Positions 44,765 to 56,847 of a DNA stretch of 64,000 bases are shown here, piece by piece. Position numbers and translations under genes: made by a program. Positions within the stretch are counted from its first letter, which is position 1, and each line of letters begins with the position of its first letter. The notes under the pieces were generated by a model. It had not been told where the DNA came from. It was given only the letters and a program-made list of their open reading frames with translations, and did no database searches. Source of the stretch: Spirometra erinaceieuropaei (lineage: Eukaryota > Platyhelminthes > Cestoda > Diphyllobothriidea > Diphyllobothriidae); the NCBI GenBank assembly GCA_902702965.1, contig CACRXP010000610.1, forward strand, positions 261,820-325,819. Reading direction: 5' to 3'.

Positions 44765-44782
44765 TGGAAAACTGCGTCGCCA
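44765..44782 (-). promoter_or_regulatory. Primer-binding site
   Basis: TGGCGACGCAG on the minus strand, three bases after the 5' LTR, starts with TGG as expected for pairing with a tRNA 3' CCA. TGGCGAC recalls elements primed by tRNA-Arg (mdg1/412), but the tRNA cannot be identified here. Confidence 0.55.
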
Positions 44783-44785
44783 ATT

Positions 44786-45161
44786 CGTTATGCCCCGCCT
44801 GGTACGTGAAATCCTGTGGAGCGTATGCGCACTCGACCCTTGTTCCCAATACCAACGCGGCAGAGAAGGAGAACGCGACCGGCCACGAAACTGTGTATAA
44901 GGAAATTGCAAGTCAAAATGAACTGGAAGTAACGCGTATTTATAACGCCCTACGGTGCTTCGCCGGCGTTCGGCCCAATGCCCTCCGGGAAGAACATTCG
45001 AGACGAGCCGGTCGATAATTCGAATATGCTGATCGATCAGGTCCGAGAGGAAAAGCCAATGGAGAGGCGCCACGAGTAAGATGACAGCGCAGTAGAGAAA
45101 ACGCACGTGGCCTCCCGTGATTGGCTGACTCTTGTTTTTGGGAGTGTAGGCGCTCCCAACA
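44786..45161 (-). repeat. 5' LTR
   Basis: 376 bp. The terminal TG on the plus strand is changed to CG. TATA box at 44937-44944 on the minus strand. Confidence 0.92.
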
Positions 45162-45895
45162 TATTTCATGGGAAACAGGCCTAAAATATTCATTCTCTTA
45201 CTCATTCGCTAAAAAACTAGGTTTGCTCCTAATTTTATACTCAAAGGAAGGGTATAAATCGGTTTTCGAAAATTTTTCCATTTCTCGAATAACTTTGGAC
45301 CCGACTTAACGTTGCAGTTGTTTTTAAGGTTTCCAAGCTACAAATCACATATTTTACGCCTAAGGGAAACCATACATTTCTCTACGGTATTAAGAAGAAA
45401 TTATATGGACTTCAAAAAATTCAGCGGTGGATTTAAGCCATATTGAAAACTTTACAAGCAACATTAGTAAATGCAAAGATACGATGTTTTATGAAGGGGG
45501 ATTTCACGGTATTAAACAAACCTCATGATTTGAAACTTTTAAAACCAAATTAAACCCCTCTAGTATAAAATTAGAAGAAGACGAAAGTTTCTGCTGAATA
45601 AGCAAAAAACGAATATTTTTATGCGTGTTTTCCTTGAAATACAATTGGATTTATAAAAGCCTCAAAAATCAGTAAGAAAAATTCAGGCTACATAAGTAGT
45701 CATTTTTTACACAGTATGGTTTTTGCCTGCAAACAAAGAGAGGTTCCTTCGAAAGCCAGCATCTCAAGATAATTGAATTATTATAGAATTATGTTGCTTA
45801 AGGATTAATTTGAAAACGTTACTTAAGCAATCTTTTTGAAATGAAAACGCCTTTCGGAATTTCGGCTAACACTTCATGAGTTGGCACGCCTAATT
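45162..45895. mobile_element. Long-TIR MITE M7, right part
   Basis: Continues M7 after the Gypsy element, beginning with the second TATTT. The right arm ends catgagttggcacgcctaat with TA at 45896-45897. The arms are diverged, so the MITE is older than the Gypsy insertion. Confidence 0.8.
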
Positions 45896-45897
45896 TA

Positions 45898-46224
45898 GGT
45901 TCCGACTAAGTAATGAACCAAGTAGCAAATTAAGTTCTCTAATTATCAGTAAATCATAGACGACGATGTTGTTCAAAAGCCAAATTTTATCCTGGGTCAT
46001 TGTGGAGAATTAAGGGATTCGTTTATAATTTTGGAACAGTTCTTCAGAAACTTTAGCACCTTCGTCCACTCAAAAACACTCGGTCAAATACCGACGAGAA
46101 TATTACAGAACTGATTTATCGAGTTCAACAAATGAAGTTTTTCGTTATCGGCAAACTCTAGAGGATCATGTTGCGCAAATGCCGAATTTCATCCTGGGTC
46201 AACATCGATGACCGATGGCTGACG
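45898..46224. other. Unrecognised DNA
   Basis: Nothing recognised. Confidence 0.3.
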
Positions 46225-46720
46225 GTCGCGTTATCTGTCAGCTTTACGATTCATAGTTCACTGGTCCCCAGCCTATCAACAAGTGCAATGACCTTCCCCT
46301 TCCATATTCGCTGCTAAGACTTAGTCTAGACAGAGTAACTGGCAACGCGGAGAGCGCAAAGGCGGACACCTGTCCAAACGCCAGGGTTGGTTGGCCAGAT
46401 AGTCGAGCAGTCATCACACCAACATCCAACGTCCGTAATGAAATCGCTATGATTAACGACCCGAATGTCGGCTATCGAAAGGCCATCACACCAGGTGCAA
46501 CAATCTCTGATTGGTGAGGGGGAGGAGGGGAGTCGTGAATTGTCGTAGGTATGTCGTAGCATGGTGACTGCATCTTATGAATACTGCAGTGCCTTATGCA
46601 TGAACTGCCCGTATCTGCTGTTACGTCTGATGACGTGTTTGAGCGGGAATCCGAAACGTGAGACGAATAAAGTTCTTGATCTAGCGCCCGTGTCTCTTCT
46701 TCCACGACAGGTTTTGGGAT
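46225..46720 (+). pseudogene. PLE-C C-terminus and tail
   Basis: Plus strand from about 46245: DS, a stop, then FTGPQPINKCNDLPLPYSLL, matching the ESWFSGPQSINKxNDLPxPYSVLRLSL end of PLE-C. A tail of about 330 bp follows. A hammerhead-like fold near 46620-46665 has CTGATGA (46627-46633), a weak stem II and GAAACGT, but then G at the cleavage position, so it is probably inactive. Only the 3' end of the element is present. Confidence 0.7.
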
Positions 46721-47890
46721 CTCGTATCTCCGCTTCCATTAAAATCTACTGGTTGTTTTGATTTTTCTATTTAAAGGGCGCTGGGACCCGAGTATGCGTT
46801 GATTAGGGAGTGCTCACCATCATGACCGCCGGATCTGTGTGTTTAAGAATGAGAGTTGAGAATGGGGTGATCCCGGATAGTTGGATGCCAAATTGTGCCA
46901 TGCAGATTACGCGAAATGAAAAAGCCAATGTCTTACAGAAAATAGTGCAAGACGAACGACGCATAGAGCCGCTACCCAAAGCGAAAACCGAGATTCAATT
47001 TTCTCCTTTCTGAACTACCGAGAGACAACAAAACTAAAAAAATGAGGTATCACGAATCTGCCCTTATTGACCTGTGGAGGACAATGGGGATACTGAAATC
47101 GCCACTAATACCAAGTTCTTTCGATTTAGAGAAGCTGCCAGAATTCCATTACTCCACGAAACCCGACTGCAAACCTTTGTGCCTCTTTCCAGTGGATAGT
47201 ATTTTTAAGTGAAATTGAGTACTGCTTTCCTTGGGAGATACGCCTAGGAGGGCAAGTGAAAAACATAGTGTTTTTATGAGGTCTCTCAGAGAATTTAAAA
47301 ACTAATTAAAGGACGCTGCGCTAGCGGTAAAATCACTCCGCAAAAAAACTTACGAGACTTTAACTCGCTAATTCCTTCCCCCGATACACTTCTTGCCTAC
47401 TGCATGGCGCCAAAAACGCCGCCAATGTTGACGTGTCTTTGTGCCGACTCTTAGACTGCAGGAGTTTGTTGTGCTCGTTGGTATGACCTTGATTTCACCC
47501 TTAGAAAGCAGTTCTGTTTGGTAAACGTTCGTTCTGACATGACCACATGGAGAAAAGTCGGGTGAGTGCGGATGAGTCGGACGTGCTGGACACTGTGTTG
47601 ATCACCTCTAACTTTTAATTCGCTGGAAAATAATTTATTAGAAAATTGTCACAGATTGAATACAGAATGGCGAGGTGTTCTGTCCCGCTGGAAAAGATGC
47701 CATTTAAAATACTTGATTTTTGAAATTTAAAAATAAAAACACGTTTCAGCATGAGGTGGATAGCAAAGCTGATGAAACATGATAACTGGGAGGCATTCAC
47801 GTTATATAATGGTATAGCACTTTGCACTGATGACATTTTCCATTTGGAGTATGGTTCTGAGTATTTTTATTAGAGTGAAAACTTAAAGTA
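46721..47890. other. Unrecognised DNA
   Basis: The short frame 46810-47013 shows no known domain. Confidence 0.3.
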
Positions 47891-48773
47891 CCTGGGGTAG
47901 TTTTTCGCAATGTGGACCAAAATTCTAAAATGTGCTTTTCACAGGAAATGAGTATTTTGATTAAGTTGTAACAATAAGTATAGAGCAGCATAACCCCAAG
48001 GGATTTCAGTCATGTTAGAATGCCGGATTTTTAATGAACGTCCTTCTTAATGCCTGCGCAAATAATGTTTGGCAAAATGTGTCAAGATAGGTAACGTAAA
48101 TTCCCCGGTTGATTTTTGATGCCTCTATAAATTTAAATATATTTTATAAAAAAACTGCGCAAAAGTTTATTTTTACGCTCATAAGGTAAAATATTAATTT
48201 TAATAGTAACCCAGATTTAAAGTTTAGCGGTCTTTAGCTTTTCACAAGGCCATGGACCTCTGAAACTTCTTTAGTCCGTGAAATGTCTGTTCATGCAACA
48301 TAATATCAGCAAGTTTAATAATGCTGCTTGCTAAGTATACGACAAGGTCCATATTCATTGCAAGAATTTATGAGTATTGCATGCAATCTATTTAACGACG
48401 GAGATAAATATATGATGTTCCTTACATGGATAGTTTACAGCATGTAGTTCATGAACCCCAGGAACAAATGCAACAGCAGGTCGGGTAGCTAATAGTTCGG
48501 GAATCACAAACGTTTTTTACCAAATAAAGATGAGCTTAATTCAAAATTAATAACAAATAAGAATAAGAAAGGGCATTTTTGTTCACATTTTATAAGAAAT
48601 ATATTATAAAATAAAAGTATACGCAGGGGATCAGACATCCTGACAGGACTGAAATATCTCGGAGTCCTGTTGTCCGATCCTTTTTATTACACGTCAGCCG
48701 AAATTCTCCTGTCCGATGGAAAATTGATCTCAGAGGTTCGGTTAGCATTTCATGGGATAGATCAAATACTGCA
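47891..48773. mobile_element. Strongly decayed long-TIR MITE M8
   Basis: Left: aatgtggaccaaaattctaa and later the ttgatttttgatgcctct block. Right: ttagcatttcatgggatag near the end. The order and spacing fit the MITE, but many indels and the loss of TA make the ends approximate. Confidence 0.55.
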
Positions 48774-49069
48774 TATATTTCAGCGGAAACCAACCATTCC
48801 TTGCATCTAAGTGATTTTTGATATTGACCACACTTGCATACATACGTTTAATTTTCTAGCAAAGGACATTGGCCTAAATGATAAGGGTTGACCGAAATAA
48901 TTTTACGTCGATATTCAATCTTGATTCCTCCATCAGCGCAAGTGAGGTAAATAAAATGAGAATAATTGCGTTATTTAAAAAAAACTGAAGCCGCACTTTC
49001 TTATTCACAAATTTTTTATGTGAATATTTGTGACTTTGTTCTAGAACACGGCTGTAAATTTAGCAGTCA

Positions 49070-49700
49070 GCTTCATGTTTTGTCATTCGAAAAATGAGCC
49101 CGAAGCAATTGCAAACCTGACGAGCACGTTCGGACAAAATACCTTTTGCCCATCCAATGAAAAATTCAAAGGCAGTTTATTTACAGCTCGTACGAAAGTT
49201 AGAAGGGGCGCGAGCATTATATTAGACACGCGTTTTGTACTTCGCCAGCAAACAGAGAACATTAAACATTTTTCTTTTGCTTCCCTTGTCCCGACTGCCC
49301 CTGTAACTATACAGGTCGCCCTGAGTAAAAACTAGGGGGCAGTTTGACAAGGTGGTCCACCATCAGTCTTGTCCGCTTATCGTCTGAGACATGATTACTT
49401 CTGAAATGATTCTACAAGAACGACAGGGAAGCGAGCCGTCAGTGAGACCGCACACGCAGTGAGGGAGTCACTTCAAGCACAACCACATGTCAATTCACAC
49501 GTCAAGCGTCGTGTATCCAAATTTTAAATCGCGATTCAACTAGAGGGCTGGTGATCGCCATGTCGATGGACAAAGTTGTTCACGGCGACACTAGTACGAG
49601 CTGTTTGGTTATTCTGGACTTTGAATTGTTCAGTTAGTTGACCACGTTTTTCCAAAATAAACATTGGCCCGATCCTTAATACTTTTTCCAGCGATACGCT
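49070..49700 (+). pseudogene. Decayed PLE-B-like fragment
   Basis: Around 49280-49320 it reads CPDCPCNYTGRPE, matching the CPCxYTGQTGR motif of PLE-B endonuclease. Around 49615-49650 gactttgaattgttcagttag resembles the PLE tail near 17750. Most of the domain between is lost. Confidence 0.5.
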
Positions 49701-51626
49701 TTAAGAGTTCAGTATATGACCTTCCTAAGATGAGCTTTCCCAGAGGTTTGCGTGAGCTCTAAGGCGCACTGGGAGCCTACAATTACCATCCAGATTCTCC
49801 ACTAGCAAGGTCTAAGAGGCCGCGTCTGGGCCGTGCGAGAATATCGGATTTATTCGGTTTTGCGGTTTTTTGGAGCCATAACAAGTGTCTTATGCAAGTG
49901 TCCTGTGCTGCCTAAAACCGTGATAAATTCTGAGAAGATAAGCGACACTCTCCGACCATCAGGGCACAAAATGGCCCCAAGGGCAGATAGGCAGTCAACT
50001 TAATGGCAAGAAGAAATGAGGAGGTAAGGTGGGAACTTGAAGTACTCTAGAGAATAACAAATTTACGGTTGTCAAACTGGAAGAACTTCGACCGAAAAGC
50101 AAAAAAAATGCCGTCGGTTTTTGTTGTAGATTTGGTGCTGAATGCCAGTATGCCACGTAAATTAACCTTCGTAGTAAATTTCAAGGTCGGTGTGGTTGTT
50201 GAAACGGTTTCTGCAGTGTCTGGTCTCCAGCTGTTTTTGCACCTATATAGTGCTTGTCAAAGCGATCGCTCCCTTATCATCTCAATGGTAGCGGTGTTAG
50301 TCTTCAAGTGCCTGCGTCGCGACTAGGGGCGAGGGATCTTGCCGATGGCATGTCAGCTTCATTCCGTTACTCCAAGTTGCAGGACCCAGGACTGAGTACA
50401 CCGACATACACACAGAAGCTGATGGCGCACGGTATGTGGTAAATGACATTAGTTTATCGCTCATAGGGAATGATATTCAGTACCCAAGAGCTTGCTGTAA
50501 GTGAGCAGGACAACGGCGTCTGAACGATGCACATATAAAGTCAACATATTTGCCGGGCGATTGATTCGGAGGCACCATGCGTATCGGGCAGGCAGAAAAA
50601 ACTTCATGACTTAATTTCGCCATTAAGATTGGAGCCACCTGACAAGCCCTGTCGCTCGAAACCACTTTTTGCAAGATTTTATTAGCTTTACGGTAAACCG
50701 AAATAACCGGGACGATTTGGCCAACTCATTCACAAGCAGAGAGTCCCTACAGAACCAACAGGAGGCTCAGTGGAAGAAAGTTCCTGCATAACTTTTTGTG
50801 CGCTGCCATATGGTTGCTGTCGTAATTGGGGATGATGCCATCACTAGCGCTTTTGATAGACGCAATTTGCAAGGTTGGCCTCATCGAGTCTTTGGGTTTT
50901 TGTATTCATAAAGGGGAGATTGCTTCCGATTTTTTCTTCACGAAAGAATTTTATACCCCGAAATTTGTTATTTAACGTCTGATACAGTTTCTCAATTACT
51001 TCACACTTTAAGATAAGGAAGACTTTTCCATGCAGCAATATCGCATGTTTGACTTTAAACCTTGGGTGAGATTCTATCCTGAGCGTTCAGCAGACTGCCT
51101 TGATATTGTATACCTTTCTGGGCTTCCGTTAAGATTTAAATAATATATTTCGTCGAGTTGACAGCCCCCTGGAGGTAGGGATTGAATATTTGCAAATTAT
51201 GCCCCATTTTGATGTCAGTAGAACTTTCTCACAAACATTGTGCCAAACGTCGGATGACAATGTAATGTGGTATTAATAAAGCCATTACAACCATGTCAAA
51301 ACCTGAATAAACAATTAAGCAGTTTGTCCAGCGGAAAGGATGCCTGAGAGACGTTGGTGCTCCGATGGGATAGATGGATCAAATAATATAACCACCTGCA
51401 CCATCATTTGACAGGACTTCCAATGGGTGATTCGACGGGATGCATAATAATCGCTACTAGATCGTCTGTTTTGTGCACCTCTGTGTGTTTATAGGCTTGT
51501 GCAGTAAACTCTCATCAGGGGTCATAATCTTGCAGCAATCGGTTCGCATGAACTCCAGTCAGGCGAATTTATTCGCCCTCTTCACTGCAGTCGCTTATGC
51601 ATTTGTCGATGGACACTCAGGCATTG
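49701..51626. other. Unrecognised DNA
   Basis: Overlapping short frames at 50069-50442 lack recognisable domains. No repeat identified. Confidence 0.3.
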
Positions 51627-51636
51627 AAAGCATTAT

Positions 51637-51950
51637 ATAGGCAGTATGCTACTGCCGACAAAGACAAGGGAGACTGGAATGGCCATTTCTGTCTTATTAG
51701 CCGTTGTCAGCTAGTCATACCCAACCCCTTAGTGTGAAACACCCGAGGCTCGAACTCGCGGCCTGTTAGTTAGAAGTCCACGCCTCTAACAGCCGGGCCA
51801 CGAGCCCTTTGCCCTGTCGGTTTCGATTGGGAATACTGCCCGTATAATGCGCCGCTGTGCGGCTGCTGGTTGGGCTCGAGAGAGAGCCCGCAAGGCACAA
51901 CGGAACGAGTGAGTTCCGTAAGAATGATCGGTGAGCGTCCACTACCACTA
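51637..51950 (-). mobile_element. tRNA-derived SINE, copy 4, with target duplication
   Basis: A 314-bp unit flanked by aaagcattat (51627-51636 and 51951-51960). On the minus strand the head module comes first (hairpins ACGGAA/TTCCGT and GGGCTC/GAGCCC), then the tRNA-like body with A box GGCCCGGCTGTTAGAG and B box GCGAGTTCGAGCC, then a body tail ending in an AT-rich stretch. This copy defines the full element: head and body in the same orientation, unlike copies 1-3. Confidence 0.82.
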
Positions 51951-51960
51951 AAAGCATTAT

Positions 51961-52681
51961 TCGCTTTGTTGACGCAATCCAACTTCTTCATTGTGATGGT
52001 TGCGGCAACTGTGCGGGTGGGTGCGGCAATTCGGTTGTAGCCGGATTTCCAAAATCCTAGCTCTTGCCGTCCTATAAGCTTGCCGTCGTCTTTCTTCATC
52101 GAAGAGAACCAGTAAATCAGGTGCACAATCCCTTACGCATAGTTTTGGAAGTGCGGAAGTCAGCAGTCCCAATCGAGGTTGACCCATGCCCGCGCCACTG
52201 ATGTAGTCGCGCAGCATCAGGTGAGGGCCTGAGAAGGTCTGTATGCGTATTGACCGATATAACTGCCGGAATACGACGCTTACTGCAACATGTGTGGGGT
52301 CCGACCAACCAAATGGCTCGGTATCTTCATGATGGCGAACTAGAAGTTATGCCAAGACGAGGCCGAGCTAATGGCCATCTCACAGCGTACTCTCCCGTGA
52401 ATCGGATCATCGAGTCCAGTAAATGACGCCAGTTTTTTTTAGCAAGCGCTGCGTTTTTGGATATACAGGCTTCTGACGAATTATAACTTAAGGCCTGAGA
52501 TCTACTCCAGTCATCAATTTTAATGCACAATGCACCGTGCGCCAAAACGTCAACATTCTTCTACTGTCCTGTCCCGCATGCATGTTTCAGCAAAAATTCC
52601 AAGGCGTTCCTGAGCTGCAAAGATCTTGCCTAAATACGCAAATCACATAAACACAATACTAACTCCAGCCGAGGTAAAAGC
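51961..52681. other. Unrecognised DNA
   Basis: Minus-strand frames at 51957-52308 overlap in two phases; neither has a recognisable domain. Confidence 0.3.
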
Positions 52682-52683
52682 TA

Positions 52684-53675
52684 CAGTAGGTGGGCTAACT
52701 CATGAAATGTCAACCGAAATTTCAAAATGCGTTCTCGTTTCAAAAAGATTAATTAATTAGGGTTGTGAAACTTATCATCATGCAACATAATTCTGTAATA
52801 ATCCGGTTACCCCAGAGTGTCGGTTTTCAAATAAATTTATTTACGACTGCATGCAAGAACTACATTCCGCAGAAAATGACTACTGAAGTAGCATGCAATT
52901 CCCTCATTGACTTTCGATGCCCTTGAAAATTCAATTCTCTTTTATGGAGAATAGGCAGAAAAACCTTCATTCGTTTATTCATTGGGTAGAAAAACATGTC
53001 TTCTTCCAATTGTGTTCTCGAAAGAAGGGTATAATTCGGTTATAAAAAGTTTCTAATTGTGAGATTTTTTAAAACCGTGAAGTGACCGTTCATAAAACGT
53101 CATGTATCTGGATTTACGAATGTGGCTTGTAAAGTTAACAAAATTGCTCAAGTTCACTGTTTAATTCTATCAGCCGCATATGGTTTCCTATTAATACCGT
53201 AGAGAAATATATGGTTTTCCCTACGCGGAAATTATACGGCTTGAAGTTTGGAATCCCTGAATGCACGTGTACAGCAGGTCGGGTTCACAATTATTCGAAA
53301 GTGATAAAAGTTTTTTAAAACCAAATTCTACTTTTCGATCGAGTATATGGTTGGAAGAAGACGTACTTATCTGCCGAATGAGCAAAAGAATGAATATTTT
53401 TATGCATGATTTAATGAAATATAATAGACTCTCTAAGGACATCGAAAATCAATGAGAAAAATGCATACTGCTTAGGTAAGCATTTTTTACAGATTGCAGT
53501 TCCTGCATACAGCCGGAAAGAGGTTTGTTCGAAGGCCAGCATTCTGTGGTAACTGAATTATTATGGAATTATGCTGCAAGACGATTAGTTTCACAACCCT
53601 ACTTAATTAATCTTTACGAACCGAGAACGCATTTTGGAATTTCAGCTGACATTTCATGAGTCAGCCCACGTACCG
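52684..53675. mobile_element. Long-TIR MITE M9 (subfamily A)
   Basis: 992 bp, TA at 52682-52683 and 53676-53677. Termini CAGTAGGTGGGCTAACTCAT and, inverted, CGGTACGTGGGCTGACTCAT. Both arms and the loop are intact in layout. Confidence 0.88.
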
Positions 53676-53677
53676 TA

Positions 53678-54442
53678 CGTTGTGAATATGGTAGGACTTC
53701 TCACAGATATCACTTTACGACTCCTGGGTGTTGATACCGTAAGGGGACATCTGCACTTTGCAGCACCACAGCGGTAAGACATGATAATGAAATCTCCGCA
53801 CACAGGGGACATTTTGTATCCAGGCCAGCAACTGCCTCCCCACACAGGTAAGTCGCAGGGACCAAGACAGTGAAGAACGCTGTCAATAATTTCGCCGTCG
53901 TTGGGACTGACGGGACAAAGTTCAGCAATGTTTTTACTCATAAGCAATAAACTCTGACATACCTCACTACTCTATCACCAGGGTTGATCTCTCTCCACAG
54001 TTGTGCATCAAGATTTCTCTACTGTAAGTCTTAAGTGCGCTTTCAGTGAGTTGGCGCCTGTTTCAACAGTGGATGCAAATGTCCGTCTGATGGGCGACTT
54101 CGGGACCGTAAAAAATAGGGATTCTCAAACCATTCCAAAAATGGTCTCTTAGCAATGCGCCAAAGTGTTACATTTTTCTTAGTTTGCAAAATCATATTGT
54201 TTATGCTTTAGAAAATGTAATGAAATATACTAAACGCTATAAACTTATACAGGAGCTTATACTTGCGACCAGTCAGGTATTGAGGTCTCTGTGTATTATA
54301 CAGTGTGTGCGAAAACGCTGTAATTAATGAAAATATTACATAAAGCAAGGCTTAATCGGGCAGGTTAGAGGTTAAGCACGTTAATTTACGGGCAAAACAT
54401 CAAGACACACTTTGGCGTGAAACATTAATTCAGTCGTAATAG
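53678..54442. other. Unrecognised DNA
   Basis: A cysteine-containing frame on the minus strand (53654-53947, 97 codons) partly overlaps MITE M9 and is probably not real. Confidence 0.3.
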
Positions 54443-55401
54443 CAGTAAGCTATTTGAGAGGCAGGAAATGCTAAGCGAAATCCTGAAGTGCCCTTTTCTC
54501 GTAGAAAGGATTATTTAAGAGAAGTCGCAATATGAACTGTCTTGCGGCAAAATCCCGTGATATTTCGGACAGGCTAGGGTGTTGTCTTTTGAATTTAATT
54601 CTTTGAGACCATTCGCGCTATCCGCATTTGGTAAAAATGACCACCTAAATAGTGTGAATTTTCTTTATCGATTTTCGATTCCCCCGTATAATAAAATGTA
54701 TTTTATAGAAAATCGTTAAAATACTATTTTGTATACTCCCTTGGTAGCATACCAGGCCTTTTATAAATGTTGTGCTCGAAGAAAGGACATATTTTGGTTT
54801 AAAGGTGGTTCTAACTTTCCGAATAATTTTGAACTAAAGCTGTCATTGAATTTTCGTTCGTAGTTTTCAGTTTTCAACCAGAACACCTGTGTAAGGAAAA
54901 GCATATATTCATTTTGCCGTCAAGAAGATGCCAAATCCAGCTCCTAATGTATAGAGCGGATGTGGGCTAGGTTGTATGTATGTTGTTACATTACCAGACA
55001 GACAGACCTTGCATGCTAGTAGCAAATCGCATAATCAATAACTTCCTAAATGTGGAAGCTACCTTTCCTTCATATAAGTGAACGGAAGCTAACGGGATTT
55101 TCTACCGAATGAGAACAAGGAGAATTATTTTAACAATGTTTTCTGCAAAATCATTTTGAGTTCATAAGGGTGCTGAAACTTAGTAATGAAAAGCATACTA
55201 TTTAAGCACTCATTTTTCGCAAAATGAGATTTTTCAGGTGGCCAAAAATTAGCGCATTCAAAAGCCAGCATCCCGGCGTGTCCGAATTATTACGGGATTA
55301 TGCCATTTGATAATTGCCACAACCAGGCCAACGTAATCCGTCCTAATCGGAAAAACCTTTTTGAATTTCGGTTAACATTTCGTCGGATCCGTCACTGACT
55401 G
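54443..55401. mobile_element. Decayed long-TIR MITE M10 (subfamily B)
   Basis: The right end is clear (catttcgtcggatccgtcac, with TA at 55402-55403). The left end (cagtaagctatttgagagg) has lost its TA. The arms are recognisable but heavily mutated. Confidence 0.65.
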
Positions 55402-55599
55402 TAAGTTGATGAATGAATAAGAAGTATTTCAGCTATTTCATCGCTTCAGAAATTAATCGCTAACAAGGGGTTTATCAGTCAAAATTAAGCTTTATAATCA
55501 CAGTCTAAAAGTTGATAGAAGTAGTTGAGCCGAAATTCCTCAGCCAGCCAAAATTCCAGGCACCTATTTAACCAATATCGTACCTATATTGTCAACACG

Positions 55600-55870
55600 G
55601 TAAATCATACAAAATGCATATACTACTGGCTGCCTGTTAGCGGCTTATGAATACTGCGCTGTTTTTCTATATCTGATAGATTTCGGTCTATTAATTCACA
55701 TCAACCTTCGTACTGTGCCTACAAAACCTCATTCCAACTACTTAACTGTAAGTTAGCGATTAGCTTCTGGAATTTCAAAAAATGGAGCATCTATTAAAAG
55801 GCATAAGAGGAACTTTGGAAGGCCCACTGATGAGCCGAATCCCTCACGGCTGTGTCATACAGCGTCAGCA
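55600..55870 (+). repeat. Hammerhead-bearing repeat, copy 3
   Basis: Contains tactactggctgcctgtta, ttagcgattagcttctgg and, downstream, GGCCCA followed by CTGATGA (55827-55833) and GCCGA: the 5' half of the hammerhead with stem I CCCA. The 3' half is lost, so no ribozyme is possible. Related to 37640-37960, with the segments in the order expected of a preceding tandem unit. Confidence 0.5.
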
Positions 55871-56845
55871 CTCATAGTAGTCCAAAAATGTTCTTAAGGA
55901 AACACGGGGTTGAAACCATGAAAAGACCGCCGTATTTTTCTGTGTGTTAAGTTGCATTACGCAGTTCCAGCAGTATGTTGCGCTAACTGTGGAGTATTTT
56001 GAAACGAGGCGTTCTTAAAACGGGGACCCTGTTCCCAGGAGTGCTTGCGTATGTCGGACAGCGGTACAATCAAAGCAGCAGCAGATGGAACACGTAAGCG
56101 TGGGAAATGCTGCCCGCGGATTCAAGCAGATAGCATCGACAGTTGCGTTTCGCAGTTTGATGGCTTGCAATAAAGTTCCAGTTGAGGCTGAAATGCAGTA
56201 GTGGGTAAAAGTGCCCATAAGTGCATGCGAGCATGTCGGAGCAGCGCACAGAAGCATACTTCAAAAAAGCGATGCGACAATTCTGTTGGGGACCTGCAAG
56301 ATAAAGGTTATGCTGCACAGGGTTTTTGCAGCACCAGAAAGTCTGGGTTTGGCTAATTAGTATAGCTAAACAAAAGTCACGTTGGATTTGCAGTTCTTTA
56401 AACACTCAGCACCTCGTTTGGCGCTTTAAATTACGGTAATTACTAATAGCGGGCAGAACTCTCGCACCTGATGGGATTTTGTTCGGCTAAACGAACGTGT
56501 TTTCCTAATGGCAGATTATGAGAGGCGAATAGCGTTTTTCCTTGCTCTTCTGTGCAGTTTGCACGACTTTGTGTGTACATACGAAGACGCATTTTGGCGT
56601 GAATAGGCATCCTGCACTGTCTGACGAAAACTGATTAATTTGCAGTTTTTATATGCTGAAAAGGAGTACTCAGAGAGATTAGTCCTCTGGAGTATTGAGG
56701 AGCGCATTGCAAAGCCTACCTCGGAAATAAAAGAAAAAAGAACTTATTTAAAAAGTACCTTTTCTAGGGGACGCAACAAGCGAGCTAGTAAGAAGACCTC
56801 TAAAGACAGCGATCACCTGCACTTTCCCCCGGATGAATTCGCACG
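55871..56845. other. Unrecognised DNA
   Basis: Short frames (for example 56015-56405, minus, and 56640-56906, plus, which runs into M11) have no recognisable domain. Confidence 0.3.
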
Positions 56846-56847
56846 TA

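Larger units (their letters stand above)
40205..45161 (-). mobile_element. Ty3/Gypsy LTR retrotransposon, nearly complete
   Basis: A 4,957-bp element with LTRs of 376 bp, TATTT target duplication, primer-binding site, gag, pol and polypurine tract, all on the minus strand. The domain order protease, RT, RNase H, integrase defines Ty3/Gypsy. Two zinc knuckles, gag and pol in one frame and the RT style resemble the mag/K02A2.6-like lineage. The LTRs differ at six positions (about 98.4% identical), so the insertion is young. The only gross defect seen is an in-frame UAG at the end of gag. Confidence 0.93.

Noticed and set aside
43907..45205. Gag open frame extended to 432 codons starting in the LTR
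   Set aside because: The upstream part is LTR sequence, repeated in the other LTR. The ATG at 44758 right after the primer-binding site is the plausible start.
53654..53947. Cysteine-containing 97-codon frame as a host exon
   Set aside because: Overlaps the end of MITE M9, has a competing frame and no recognised domain or convincing splice sites.
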